Positions 57,648 to 64,000 of a stretch of 64,000 nucleotides of DNA are shown here, piece after piece. The stretch is taken from positions 2,232,001 to 2,296,000 of the forward strand of contig OY969912.1 of assembly GCA_963704505.1 (NCBI GenBank), read 5' to 3'. This DNA comes from VRUE01 sp963704505. GTDB lineage: Bacteria > Actinomycetota > Thermoleophilia > Solirubrobacterales > 70-9. The position numbers were made by a program, and so were the translations under genes. A model generated the notes under the pieces. That model was given only the letters and a program-made list of their open reading frames with translations, had not been told where the DNA came from and made no database searches. Position 1 is the first letter of the stretch. Each line of letters starts with the position of its first letter.

Positions 57648-58351
57648 ACCGAGCCGTCGAAGAGCCGGCGCTTGCCCAATGCGCCGGGGAGCTTGACGAC
57701 GAGCGGCTTTTCCCGCGGGCGCGGGCACTTCTGCCGGCCGAGCGGCGGCAGCCAGATGCCGATCATGAGCCTGCTTCCCGAGGTCCAGAAGCGGGGCTTT
57801 TCGACCAGTTCCGAGAGGCTCCTCTTGCCATGGCAGCGATCGTCGATGAGTTCGATGCGGACCGTCCGCGTGCGCGGGCCGATGCCTTGGCCCGCTGACA
57901 GGCGCCAACCGATCGCCTCTCTTCCTTCGATCACCGATCGCGGCTTGCAGGTTGCCGGAGAGCCGATCGGCGCCCAGCGACCTTCGACGAGCTGGAAGGA
58001 GAGCCAGAAGGGGCCGAGCGCCAGCAGGCCGCTGGCGAAGTCGGCACGCGTGGCGCTCAGGGAGACGAGCCGCCAGTAGAGGCGCGGGGTCTGCGAGTAG
58101 AGCCCTTCTTCGATGTAGCGGCGCAGTGCCTGTTCCGGCCCCCCGGCGCCGTTCTGCGCTTCGGTAGGGCCGGCGAACCCTGCCACCGGGTCGACGACGG
58201 CCCCTGCGCAGCTGACCGGATATGGCCAGCTCGGCCATTCGCTCAGCGTTGGGTCCGGCCCGCTCGGGTGGACGACACCGGTGCCGGCGGCGGCCGACCC
58301 GGGCAGCGCGATGGCCAATGCCGCCGCGATCAGCGCGACTCCCCTCCTCAT
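57608..58351 (-). CDS. Secreted hypothetical protein
   Basis: A 247-residue protein with a clear signal peptide (1-22, AAA cleavage). The mature part has four cysteines (SCAG, ATCK, RCHG, KCPRP), enough for two disulfides, and conserved-looking YWRLVSLSATRADFASG and SFQLVEGRW segments. No family recognised. The last 40 bp overlap the convergent MBL gene, so its true C-terminus is less certain. Disulfide formation would rely on the DsbA-like/VKOR system. Confidence 0.76.
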   Translation of the reverse strand: MRRGVALIAAALAIALPGSAAAGTGVVHPSGPDPTLSEWPSWPYPVSCAGAVVDPVAGFAGPTEAQNGAGGPEQALRRYIEEGLYSQTPRLYWRLVSLSATRADFASGLLALGPFWLSFQLVEGRWAPIGSPATCKPRSVIEGREAIGWRLSAGQGIGPRTRTVRIELIDDRCHGKRSLSELVEKPRFWTSGSRLMIGIWLPPLGRQKCPRPREKPLVVKLPGALGKRRLFDGSVYPPLPRSSRFRQ

Positions 58352-58379
58352 ACCGCCATTCCAGGAACGAGACGGCGGG

Positions 58380-59549
58380 TCAGGCGAGGTGCTCGCGCAT
58401 CCGCTCGACCGCCTCTTCGATGCGCTCGTCGGGCGTCGTCAGCGAGATCCGGAAGAAGCCCTCGCCGCTCGGCCCGTACATCGAGCCCGGGGAGACGATC
58501 ACGGCGGCCTCCTCGAGCACGAGCTCCGAGAAGGAGGTCGAGGTGTGGCCCTCGGGAACCGGCGCCCAGACGTAGATCGTCCCCTTCGGGGCGGTGACCT
58601 CGACGCCGATCTCACGCAGGGCGCCGATCACCAGGTCGCGACGGCGGGCGTAGGTCTCGTTCATCCGCTCGAGCGGACCGCGCGGGCCATTGAGAGCGGC
58701 GGCCCCGGCGATCTGAACGGCCTCGAACAGCCCCGAGTCGACGTTCGTCTTCAGCCGCCAATAGGTCTGAATCGCATCGGCGTTGCCGAGGATCGCCGCG
58801 CAGCGCCAGCCGGTCATGTTGAAGCCCTTGGAGAGCGAGAAGACCTCGACCCCGACCTCCTTGGCCCCCGGCGTCGCAAGGAAGCTCGGTGCGACGTAGC
58901 CGTCGTAGGTGGTCTCCGAGTAGGCGTTGTCGTGGACGACGAGGATCTCGTGCTCGCGGGCGAAGGAGACGACCATCTCGAAGAACCCCTCGGGGACGAT
59001 CGCCCCGCTCGGGTTGTTCGGGTAGTTGAGGAACATCAGCCGTGCCTTGGCGGCGACGTCGGGCGGGATGGCTGTGAGGTCTGGCGCGAAGCCGAGCTCC
59101 GGCACCAGCGGCAGCAGCTCGGCCGTCGCCCCGGCGAGGATCGGGCCGCCGGTGTAGACCGGGTACCCCGGATCGGAGGCGAGGGCGACGCCGCCCGGGT
59201 CGAGGAAGGCGAAGCAGAGGTTGTAGATGCACTCCTTGGCGCCGATCGCCGGAATCACCTCGCTGTCGGGATCGATCTCGACGCCGAAGCGCTCGTCGTA
59301 GAAGTCGGCGAAGGCCTCGCGGAACTCCGCCCGGCCGCGATTGCTCGGGTAGTTCTGGTTGGCCGGGTCGGCGACCGCATCCCTCATCGCCTTGACGATG
59401 TGGTCGTAGGTCGGCTGGTCGGGGTCCCCGATGCCGAGGCTGATCACGTCGATGCCGGCCGCCCGCTTGTCCGCGACCCGCTGCTCGAGCTGGGCGAACA
59501 TGTAGGGAGGCATCGCCTCCAGGCGTTTGGACGGGTCGGTAATCGACAT
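58380..59549 (-). CDS. dapL: LL-diaminopimelate aminotransferase-like PLP enzyme
   Basis: A 389-residue class I/II aminotransferase. NYPSNRGRAEFREAFADFY, FLNYPNNPSGA, HDNAYSETTYDG and SLSKGFNMTGWRCA (PLP Lys) match the DapL group that converts tetrahydrodipicolinate directly to LL-diaminopimelate. It lies 15 bp after dapF on the same strand, which supports the assignment because the two act in successive steps. Without a phylogeny another amino acid substrate cannot be excluded. Confidence 0.85.
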   Translation of the reverse strand: MSITDPSKRLEAMPPYMFAQLEQRVADKRAAGIDVISLGIGDPDQPTYDHIVKAMRDAVADPANQNYPSNRGRAEFREAFADFYDERFGVEIDPDSEVIPAIGAKECIYNLCFAFLDPGGVALASDPGYPVYTGGPILAGATAELLPLVPELGFAPDLTAIPPDVAAKARLMFLNYPNNPSGAIVPEGFFEMVVSFAREHEILVVHDNAYSETTYDGYVAPSFLATPGAKEVGVEVFSLSKGFNMTGWRCAAILGNADAIQTYWRLKTNVDSGLFEAVQIAGAAALNGPRGPLERMNETYARRRDLVIGALREIGVEVTAPKGTIYVWAPVPEGHTSTSFSELVLEEAAVIVSPGSMYGPSGEGFFRISLTTPDERIEEAVERMREHLA

Positions 59550-59564
59550 CGCCGGCGAAATCTA

Positions 59565-60407
59565 TTAGTCGGCGGAGGCGAGCGCGGCGAGCATCTCGGG
59601 CGAGAGCTCGCCGGCCATGATCGGCTCGGCCCAGCCACTCAGCCGGACGTCGAGCTCTGCGGAGATCTCGACCTTGAGCTCGCCGCCGTCGAGCTCGACC
59701 GTGATCGGGCTGGCGGCGCCGCCGAGAAAGGCGGCGAGCGCGGCGCCGCTGGCGCCGGTCCCGGACGAGAGCGTCTCCCCCACCCCGCGCTCGAAGATCC
59801 GCGCCCTGACCCTGCCGCCCTCGACGGTGAAGAACGAGACGTTGGTCCGGTTGGGGAACCGCGGGTCGGCTTCGATCGCCGGCCCGACCGCGCTCAGGTC
59901 GAGTCCCTCGAGCCCCTCGAGGAGCTCGATCGCGCACTGGGGGTTTCCGATCGAGACATGCTGGAAGGTGAGCTCACGCCCGGCGACCAGAACCGTCCCG
60001 CGACCGTCCGGCGGCCCGTCGGGATAGTCCTTGGAGACGGTCGCCGCGCGGCCCATATCGACCGAGCTGGTTCGCTCCGAGGTGATCGTCGGCGTGATCG
60101 ACCCGGCGACGGTCTTGATCGTGAAGCTGTCGGCCTCGGTCCAGCCGCGGCGGTGCATGTAGAGAACGGCCTCGCGGACGCCGTTGCCCGAGAGCTCGGC
60201 CTCGGAGCCGTCTGGATTGAAGATCCGCAGTTCGGCGGCGAAGGCCGGCTCCTCGCTTCGCGACAGCAGCAGGACCCCGTCGGAGCCGACCCCGAAGTGC
60301 TGATCGCAGAGCAGCCTGGCCCGGGCCGGGGTCAGCTCCCAGGGGAGCACGTCCGCCTCGACGATCAGATAGTCGTTGCCCAGCGCCTGCCACTTCTCGA
60401 ATCGCAC
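59565..60407 (-). CDS. dapF: Diaminopimelate epimerase-like protein lacking both catalytic cysteines
   Basis: A 280-residue protein with the two-domain DapF fold: KWQALGNDYLIVE at the start, HFGVGSDGVLLL, FNPDGSEAELSGNG, SIGNPQCAI and GVGETLSSGTGAS. In known DapF the acid-base pair is a Cys before GNG and a Cys before GTG or GSG. Here both are Ser (S73 and S215). The rest of the site is conserved. GTG 60407 lies 5 bp after the miaA stop. The gene sits between miaA and the dapL-like gene. LL- to meso-DAP epimerisation by a Ser pair would be unusual; a changed reaction is possible. Confidence 0.9.
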   Translation of the reverse strand: MRFEKWQALGNDYLIVEADVLPWELTPARARLLCDQHFGVGSDGVLLLSRSEEPAFAAELRIFNPDGSEAELSGNGVREAVLYMHRRGWTEADSFTIKTVAGSITPTITSERTSSVDMGRAATVSKDYPDGPPDGRGTVLVAGRELTFQHVSIGNPQCAIELLEGLEGLDLSAVGPAIEADPRFPNRTNVSFFTVEGGRVRARIFERGVGETLSSGTGASGAALAAFLGGAASPITVELDGGELKVEISAELDVRLSGWAEPIMAGELSPEMLAALASAD

Positions 60408-60412
60408 CGGGC

Positions 60413-61144
60413 TCAACCTATCGGCCCATCGGCGATCGCCCGGGCGACCTCGGCGTCCGAGCGCATTCCGCGGTCGATCCAGGTCAGGTTCGGGATCTTC
60501 CGCATCCAGGTCAGCTGGCGCCGCGCGTAATTGCGCGAGCGTTTCTTGATCAACTCGACGTCGCCGCCGAGAATCTCGTCGAAGCCGAGCGCCTTGCGGG
60601 CGGTGCGGGACGGCCCGGCGGCGTCCGCAGCGCGCACCTCCTGCTCGGCCCCCGAGGCGACGATCGCCTCCGTGCGCGCGTCGATCCGCTCGTAGAGGCG
60701 TTCGCGGTCCATGTCGATTCCGACGATCGAGGTCGGATGCCTGGTCGTGCCCGACCACAGCTCCGATTCCTCCGAGTCCGGCGGCGCCTTTCGCAGCGAC
60801 AGCTCGGCGATCGCCGCCCGCAGGTAGAGGCCGGTGCCGCCGACGACGAGCGGCCTGCGCCCCGCCTCGAGGGCCTCGTCGACCTCCCTGTGCGCGAGGC
60901 GCATGTAGTCGCCGACGGAGAACGGCTCGGTCACCGGGACAAAGCCGACCAGCCGGTGCTCGAGCCGTTCCTGCTGCTCGGCGCCGGCGACCCCCGTCAG
61001 CCGCCCCAGCCCCTCATACACCTGCAGCGCATCACAGGAAATCGCCACCGGATCCTCCCCCCGCTCCCTGAGCAGCTCGGCGAGCTCGACGGCGATCCCG
61101 GTCTTTCCTACCCCGGTCGGCCCGAATATGGCGATCACGTTCAT
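60413..61144 (-). CDS. miaA: tRNA dimethylallyltransferase, short form
   Basis: A 243-residue enzyme that adds a dimethylallyl group to A37 of tRNAs reading UNN codons. The P-loop GPTGVGKT (8-15), SCDALQVYEGL (Asp base region), GGTGLYLRA and the C-terminal SRNYARRQLTWMRK are present. The usual length is about 300; about 60 residues of the tRNA-binding insertion between GLYLRA and the ERLYERID region are missing. There is no frameshift. miaB follows the same pathway (i6A to ms2i6A) and lies just upstream. Confidence 0.94.
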   Translation of the reverse strand: MNVIAIFGPTGVGKTGIAVELAELLRERGEDPVAISCDALQVYEGLGRLTGVAGAEQQERLEHRLVGFVPVTEPFSVGDYMRLAHREVDEALEAGRRPLVVGGTGLYLRAAIAELSLRKAPPDSEESELWSGTTRHPTSIVGIDMDRERLYERIDARTEAIVASGAEQEVRAADAAGPSRTARKALGFDEILGGDVELIKKRSRNYARRQLTWMRKIPNLTWIDRGMRSDAEVARAIADGPIG

Positions 61145-61151
61145 CGGGGTG

Positions 61152-61247
61152 GTGGCAATGCCCCGAACGGCTTGTACTTTTTCGGCGCTCCCCCTGCGGC
61201 CAGCCGCCGACTCATCACCGAAAAAGTTGAGAGAGGGGCTTTGCCAC
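61152..61247. repeat. Two-block inverted repeat across the miaB stop
   Basis: Arms 61152-61185 and 61218-61247 pair in two blocks: GTGGCAA-GCCCC-type outer block (one mismatch) and ACTTTTTCGG with CCGAAAAAGT as the inner block, with unequal spacers between blocks. The right arm is in the last codons of miaB (stop at 61215-61217); the left arm is just before the miaA start. A hairpin here could modulate miaA expression or be a small inserted repeat. Confidence 0.7.
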
Positions 61248-62546
61248 CGCCCCGCTCAGGGTCTGGGAGGTAGCCGCCTCTATCGAGACATCAACGAGGT
61301 CACCGGGCTCTGCAACCCCTTCGAAGTTGACCGCCTTATTGTGCCTGCTGCGCCCCCGCAGGCGGCTTCGGTCGGTGCGGCTCGACCCTTCGACCAGGAC
61401 CTCCATCTCACGGCCGACGAACCTCTGCGCCCGCTCCGTCGCCCGCGCCTGGACGAGGCCCACAAGCCGTTCCATCCGCTCGACCTTGACCGGATGGGCA
61501 ACCTGCCCGTCCATGGTCGCCGCCTCGGTCTCGCGCCGGGGGCTGAAGACGAAGGTGAAGGCCCCGTCGTACCCGACCTCGTCGACCACCTCGAGGGTCT
61601 GCTCGAAGTCTGCCTCCGTCTCTCCCGGAAAGCCGACGATGATGTCCGTGGTGATCGCGCAATCGGGGACCAGCTCGCGGATCAGCGCCACCCGGTCCAT
61701 GTAGCGACCACGGTCGTAGGTCCTCCGCATCCGCTTCAGCACCGGGCTGGACCCGGATTGGAGCGGCAGGTGGATGTGCTCGCAGAGACCGGGCAGCTCG
61801 GCGTGGGCGCGGACCACGTCCTCCTTCATGTCCTTCGGATGCGGGCTCGTGTAACGGATCCGGTCGAGGCCGTCGATCGCGTCGATCCGGGCGAGCAGCT
61901 CCGAGAACCCGATTCGCGAACCCTTTGGCAGGTCGCGGCCGTAGCTATTGACGTTCTGGCCGAGCAGCGTCACCTCCCGCACACCGTCGGCGGCAAGCGC
62001 CTCCGCCTCGAGCAGGAGCTCTCCGGGGTCACGGCTGACCTCTCCGCCCCGCGTCGACGGGACGATGCAGTACGAGCAGCGGCAGTTGCATCCCTGTGAA
62101 ATCTGCAGCCAGCCCTGGAAACGCCGCTCTCGACGCGTCGGCAGGTGGCCGGAGAAGTCCTCGAACTCGAAATAGCCCTGGGCGCTCAGCGAGTCGGAGT
62201 TGAGGAACTCCGCCAGCTTGTGGATCTGCCCCGGGCCAAAGGCGACGTCGACGAAGGGAAAGCGGCGGAAGACCTCCTCCTTGACCGACTGGGCCCAGCA
62301 TCCGCCGACCCCCACCACCCGCTCCGGGTCTTCCCCCTTCAGCCGCTTCGCCTCGCCCAGATGGGCGATGAAACGATTGTCGGCCGACTCGCGGATCGAG
62401 CAGGTGTTGAAGAGGATCAGGTCCGCATCCCCGCGCTCCTCAGCCGCCTCATACCCCAGCGACTCGAGCATCCCCTGCATCCGCTCCGAGTCATGCACGT
62501 TCATCTGACAACCGAAGGTGGTCACATGGAACCTCTTGCCCATCAC
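61215..62546 (-). CDS. miaB: tRNA-2-methylthio-N6-dimethylallyladenosine synthase
   Basis: A 443-residue radical-SAM methylthiotransferase. Cluster ligands: C13, C49 and C83 (N-terminal UPF0004 domain) and the radical-SAM C153-x3-C157-x2-C160. The TRAM domain is at the C-terminus (about 375-440). The second Met is a possible start. It completes the modification begun by MiaA, whose gene lies 70 bp downstream across a long inverted repeat. The gap 62547-62654 contains no further gene. Confidence 0.96.
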   Translation of the reverse strand: MMGKRFHVTTFGCQMNVHDSERMQGMLESLGYEAAEERGDADLILFNTCSIRESADNRFIAHLGEAKRLKGEDPERVVGVGGCWAQSVKEEVFRRFPFVDVAFGPGQIHKLAEFLNSDSLSAQGYFEFEDFSGHLPTRRERRFQGWLQISQGCNCRCSYCIVPSTRGGEVSRDPGELLLEAEALAADGVREVTLLGQNVNSYGRDLPKGSRIGFSELLARIDAIDGLDRIRYTSPHPKDMKEDVVRAHAELPGLCEHIHLPLQSGSSPVLKRMRRTYDRGRYMDRVALIRELVPDCAITTDIIVGFPGETEADFEQTLEVVDEVGYDGAFTFVFSPRRETEAATMDGQVAHPVKVERMERLVGLVQARATERAQRFVGREMEVLVEGSSRTDRSRLRGRSRHNKAVNFEGVAEPGDLVDVSIEAATSQTLSGAVAKPLSQLFR

Positions 62547-62654
62547 GGCAGGGTACCGCCAGGGTTACTGACGGTGAAGGAGCAAGCAGCTCGGTGGACG
62601 CTGTGAGCGCCGCGTGCTCTGCACGCAAGCGAACAAGGCCGCCGAGATGCGCCG

Positions 62655-63284
62655 CTACTTGACCGTCAGGGTGCCTTCCATGCCGGCTTCGGCATGCCCC
62701 GGGATAGTGCAGAGGAAGGTGTAGGTGCCGGGCGCCAGTTCGGCGCTCACGGAGGTGTCGCCTTCGGTGATGGTTTCCGATTCGGCGATCACGCTCCCGC
62801 CTTCCTCGATCGCGACGTTGTGTTCCAGCGCCGCCGGGTTTTTGAAGTCGATCGTGACCTTGCCGGGCTTGCTGCTCAGCGATTTGGTGTCGAAGGCGAG
62901 CGCGGTGGAGGACGCTTCGAGTTTGACCGTGCCCCCCGGGCCGCTGGCCTTGGGCGTCGCCGCCGATTCGGATTCTTCACCGCCGCCGGCTTCGGCTTCT
63001 TCAGAGGCTTTGGAGCCTTCGGAGCTTGGTGGGAGAGCCTGCGCCTCGCCCTTTTCGAAGGCCGCGCCGGCCTCCAGGTACTCGGTGCCGCGTTCCTTTT
63101 CCTCGTTCTTGCCGTTGAGGACGGCGAAAGTGGTTGCCGCGACGATCAGCCCAAGGAAGACCAGCACGATGACCGGGCCAAATTTGCCGGGGAACTTCTC
63201 GAACCGCAGCCCGATGAAGCTCGTAACCACGGCCAAGCCGGCGAGGGTGCCACCGAGGATGTAGAAGATCGTTGCGTCGCTCAT
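62655..63284 (-). CDS. Membrane-anchored cupredoxin
   Basis: A 209-residue protein. Two membrane helices (7-25 and 37-56) are followed by an acidic Glu/Ser/Gly-rich linker and a cupredoxin domain (about 115-209). Its type 1 copper ligands are visible: His in EHNVAI, and Cys, His, Met in CTIPGHAEAGM. It may be an electron carrier for a respiratory or copper-handling complex. No partner gene is adjacent; recA lies upstream. GAA and AAA codons are frequent. Confidence 0.87.
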   Translation of the reverse strand: MSDATIFYILGGTLAGLAVVTSFIGLRFEKFPGKFGPVIVLVFLGLIVAATTFAVLNGKNEEKERGTEYLEAGAAFEKGEAQALPPSSEGSKASEEAEAGGGEESESAATPKASGPGGTVKLEASSTALAFDTKSLSSKPGKVTIDFKNPAALEHNVAIEEGGSVIAESETITEGDTSVSAELAPGTYTFLCTIPGHAEAGMEGTLTVK

Positions 63285-63306
63285 TCGCGGCGGAATCCTA
63301 CCTTTT

Positions 63307-63329
63307 GGGGGCGGCAGCGAGCCGCCCCC
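63307..63329 (-). terminator. Hairpin after recA
   Basis: GGGGGCGGC (63307-63315), loop AGCGA and GCCGCCCCC (63321-63329) form a perfect 9-bp stem 14 bp after the recA stop (minus strand) and before the cupredoxin start. The following minus-strand bases are A-rich rather than T-rich, so it is a stem without the classical T-tract; the recA transcript probably ends or is stabilised here. Confidence 0.55.
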
Positions 63330-63342
63330 TCGGACCTCGGGG

Positions 63343-64000
63343 TCAGGCGGCTTTGACCTCCGCCACCGGCGGCTCCGGGCTTTCCTCGACAGCCGGCACC
63401 GGGGCGGGTGTCCCGTCGATGCCGAGCGCGACCCGAATCTTCGACTCGATCTCCGCCGCCAGCTCGGGGTTGTCCTTGAGGAACTGCTTGGCGTTGTTGC
63501 GCCCCTGACCGAGCCTCGTCTCCCCGTAGGAGAAGAACGAGCCCGATTTCTGAATCAGGTCCTGCTCGATGCCGAAGTCGAGGAGGCCCCCCTCTCGGGA
63601 GATCCCCTCCCCATACTCGATGTCGAACTCGGCCTGGCGGAACGGCGCCGCGACTTTGTTCTTGACGACTTTGACCCGGACCCGGTTTCCGACCGCCTCG
63701 GTCCCTTCTTTGAGGGTTTCGATGCGGCGGATGTCGAGCCGCTGCGAGGAGGCGAACTTGAGCGCCCGGCCCCCCGGCTGCGTCTCCGGCGAGCCGAACT
63801 GGACGCCGACTTTTTCGCGGATCTGGTTGGTGAAGACGCAGACCGTGTTGGTGCGGTTGAGATTGCCGGCGAGTTTGCGCATCGCCTGCGACATCAGGCG
63901 TGCCTGGAGGCCGACCGTCTGGTCGCCGATCTGGCCTTCGAGCTCGGCTTTCGGGGTCAGCGCGGCGACCGAGTCGATGGCGACGACGTCGACTGCCGTG
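63343..64000 (-). CDS. recA: Recombinase A (3' part; 5' end beyond window)
   Basis: The C-terminal 218 residues of RecA. Visible are TAVDVVAIDSVAALTPKAE (Walker B region), GDQTVGLQARLMSQAMRKL (loop L1), NTVCVFTNQIREKVGVQFGSPETQPGGRALKF (loop L2 and the Gln switch), and the C-terminal domain with a short acidic/Pro tail. It runs off the window at 64000. The P-loop and N-terminal helix lie outside. RecA drives homologous recombination and induces the SOS response by LexA cleavage. Confidence 0.97.
   Translation of the reverse strand, partial: TAVDVVAIDSVAALTPKAELEGQIGDQTVGLQARLMSQAMRKLAGNLNRTNTVCVFTNQIREKVGVQFGSPETQPGGRALKFASSQRLDIRRIETLKEGTEAVGNRVRVKVVKNKVAAPFRQAEFDIEYGEGISREGGLLDFGIEQDLIQKSGSFFSYGETRLGQGRNNAKQFLKDNPELAAEIESKIRVALGIDGTPAPVPAVEESPEPPVAEVKAA

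Noticed and set aside
1..64000. CRISPR array or prophage
   Set aside because: No regular short repeats with spacers and no phage structural or packaging genes were seen; the only integrase-type gene belongs to the dinB element.

Overview
The window is high-GC, with G/C-rich third positions, frequent GTG and TTG starts and tightly overlapped operons. The gene set includes ispG, a garA-like FHA gene followed by a MerR regulator, an RsiG-like anti-sigma protein, murT/gatD, an LL-diaminopimelate aminotransferase gene beside dapF, and secreted proteins with Fn3-like repeats and basic C-terminal tails. Together these point to an actinobacterium, most likely of the Thermoleophilia/Solirubrobacterales type. 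That assignment is an inference from gene content, not from a marker search.

1-18 kb. Two cupredoxin surface proteins, the first cut by the window edge, are followed by ispG, a 106-bp tandem repeat and proS with a CDP-alcohol phosphatidyltransferase. A regulatory operon comes next: RsiG-like c-di-GMP-motif protein, zinc-ribbon/FHA protein and MerR regulator, behind a near-consensus promoter that overlaps a palindrome. After it lie an SRPBCC protein, an alkyl-DHAP-synthase-like flavoenzyme, a membrane HTH/RskA-like protein, a thioesterase, nadE, a secreted HExxH protease, a wax ester synthase/DGAT, a c-di-AMP (ydaO/yuaA) riboswitch controlling an RlpA-like protein, and dinB.

18.0-32.6 kb. This is the main find. 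The first 16 codons of a second dinB reading frame lie at 32.6 kb, immediately in front of a large serine recombinase gene. The body of dinB lies at 17-18 kb with a different, AT-richer start. Deleting the 14.5 kb between the two copies of the MDAF codons would rebuild one dinB overlapping the stop of the membrane-protein gene at 32.6 kb. I therefore read 18,020-32,575 as an integrative element inserted into dinB that supplies a replacement 5' end. Its cargo is an unrecognised PD-(D/E)XK-type nuclease, a MerR-DUF433/PIN-like toxin-antitoxin pair, a tRNA-Cys 3' fragment, small membrane proteins, two MBL/phosphodiesterase-type enzymes, SulP, a GAP-family protein, a lipid kinase, a PAP2 phosphatase and a class II glutamine amidotransferase. 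Two very large dyad structures, a Replic_Relax-like protein and the recombinase complete it.

32.6-64 kb. This is ordinary chromosome: a lipoprotein, CcdA, FUSC, secreted beta-helix and Ig-like proteins, a thiolase/SDR pair, a redox operon (peroxiredoxin, hydrolase, PRC-barrel, VKOR, DsbA-like) and a cyclophilin. A lipid II amidation operon follows (methyltransferase, lipid kinase, murT, methyltransferase, gatD). Then come MBL, MFS, dut, hflX and an epimerase. The miaB-miaA-dapF-dapL cluster has a DapF that lacks both catalytic cysteines. A membrane cupredoxin and the 3' part of recA end the window.

Functional links: VKOR, the DsbA-like protein and CcdA would handle disulfides of exported proteins. 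murT/gatD, dapL/dapF and the riboswitch-controlled RlpA-like protein concern the cell wall. Second-messenger control appears twice, as c-di-AMP (riboswitch) and c-di-GMP (RsiG-like motif).
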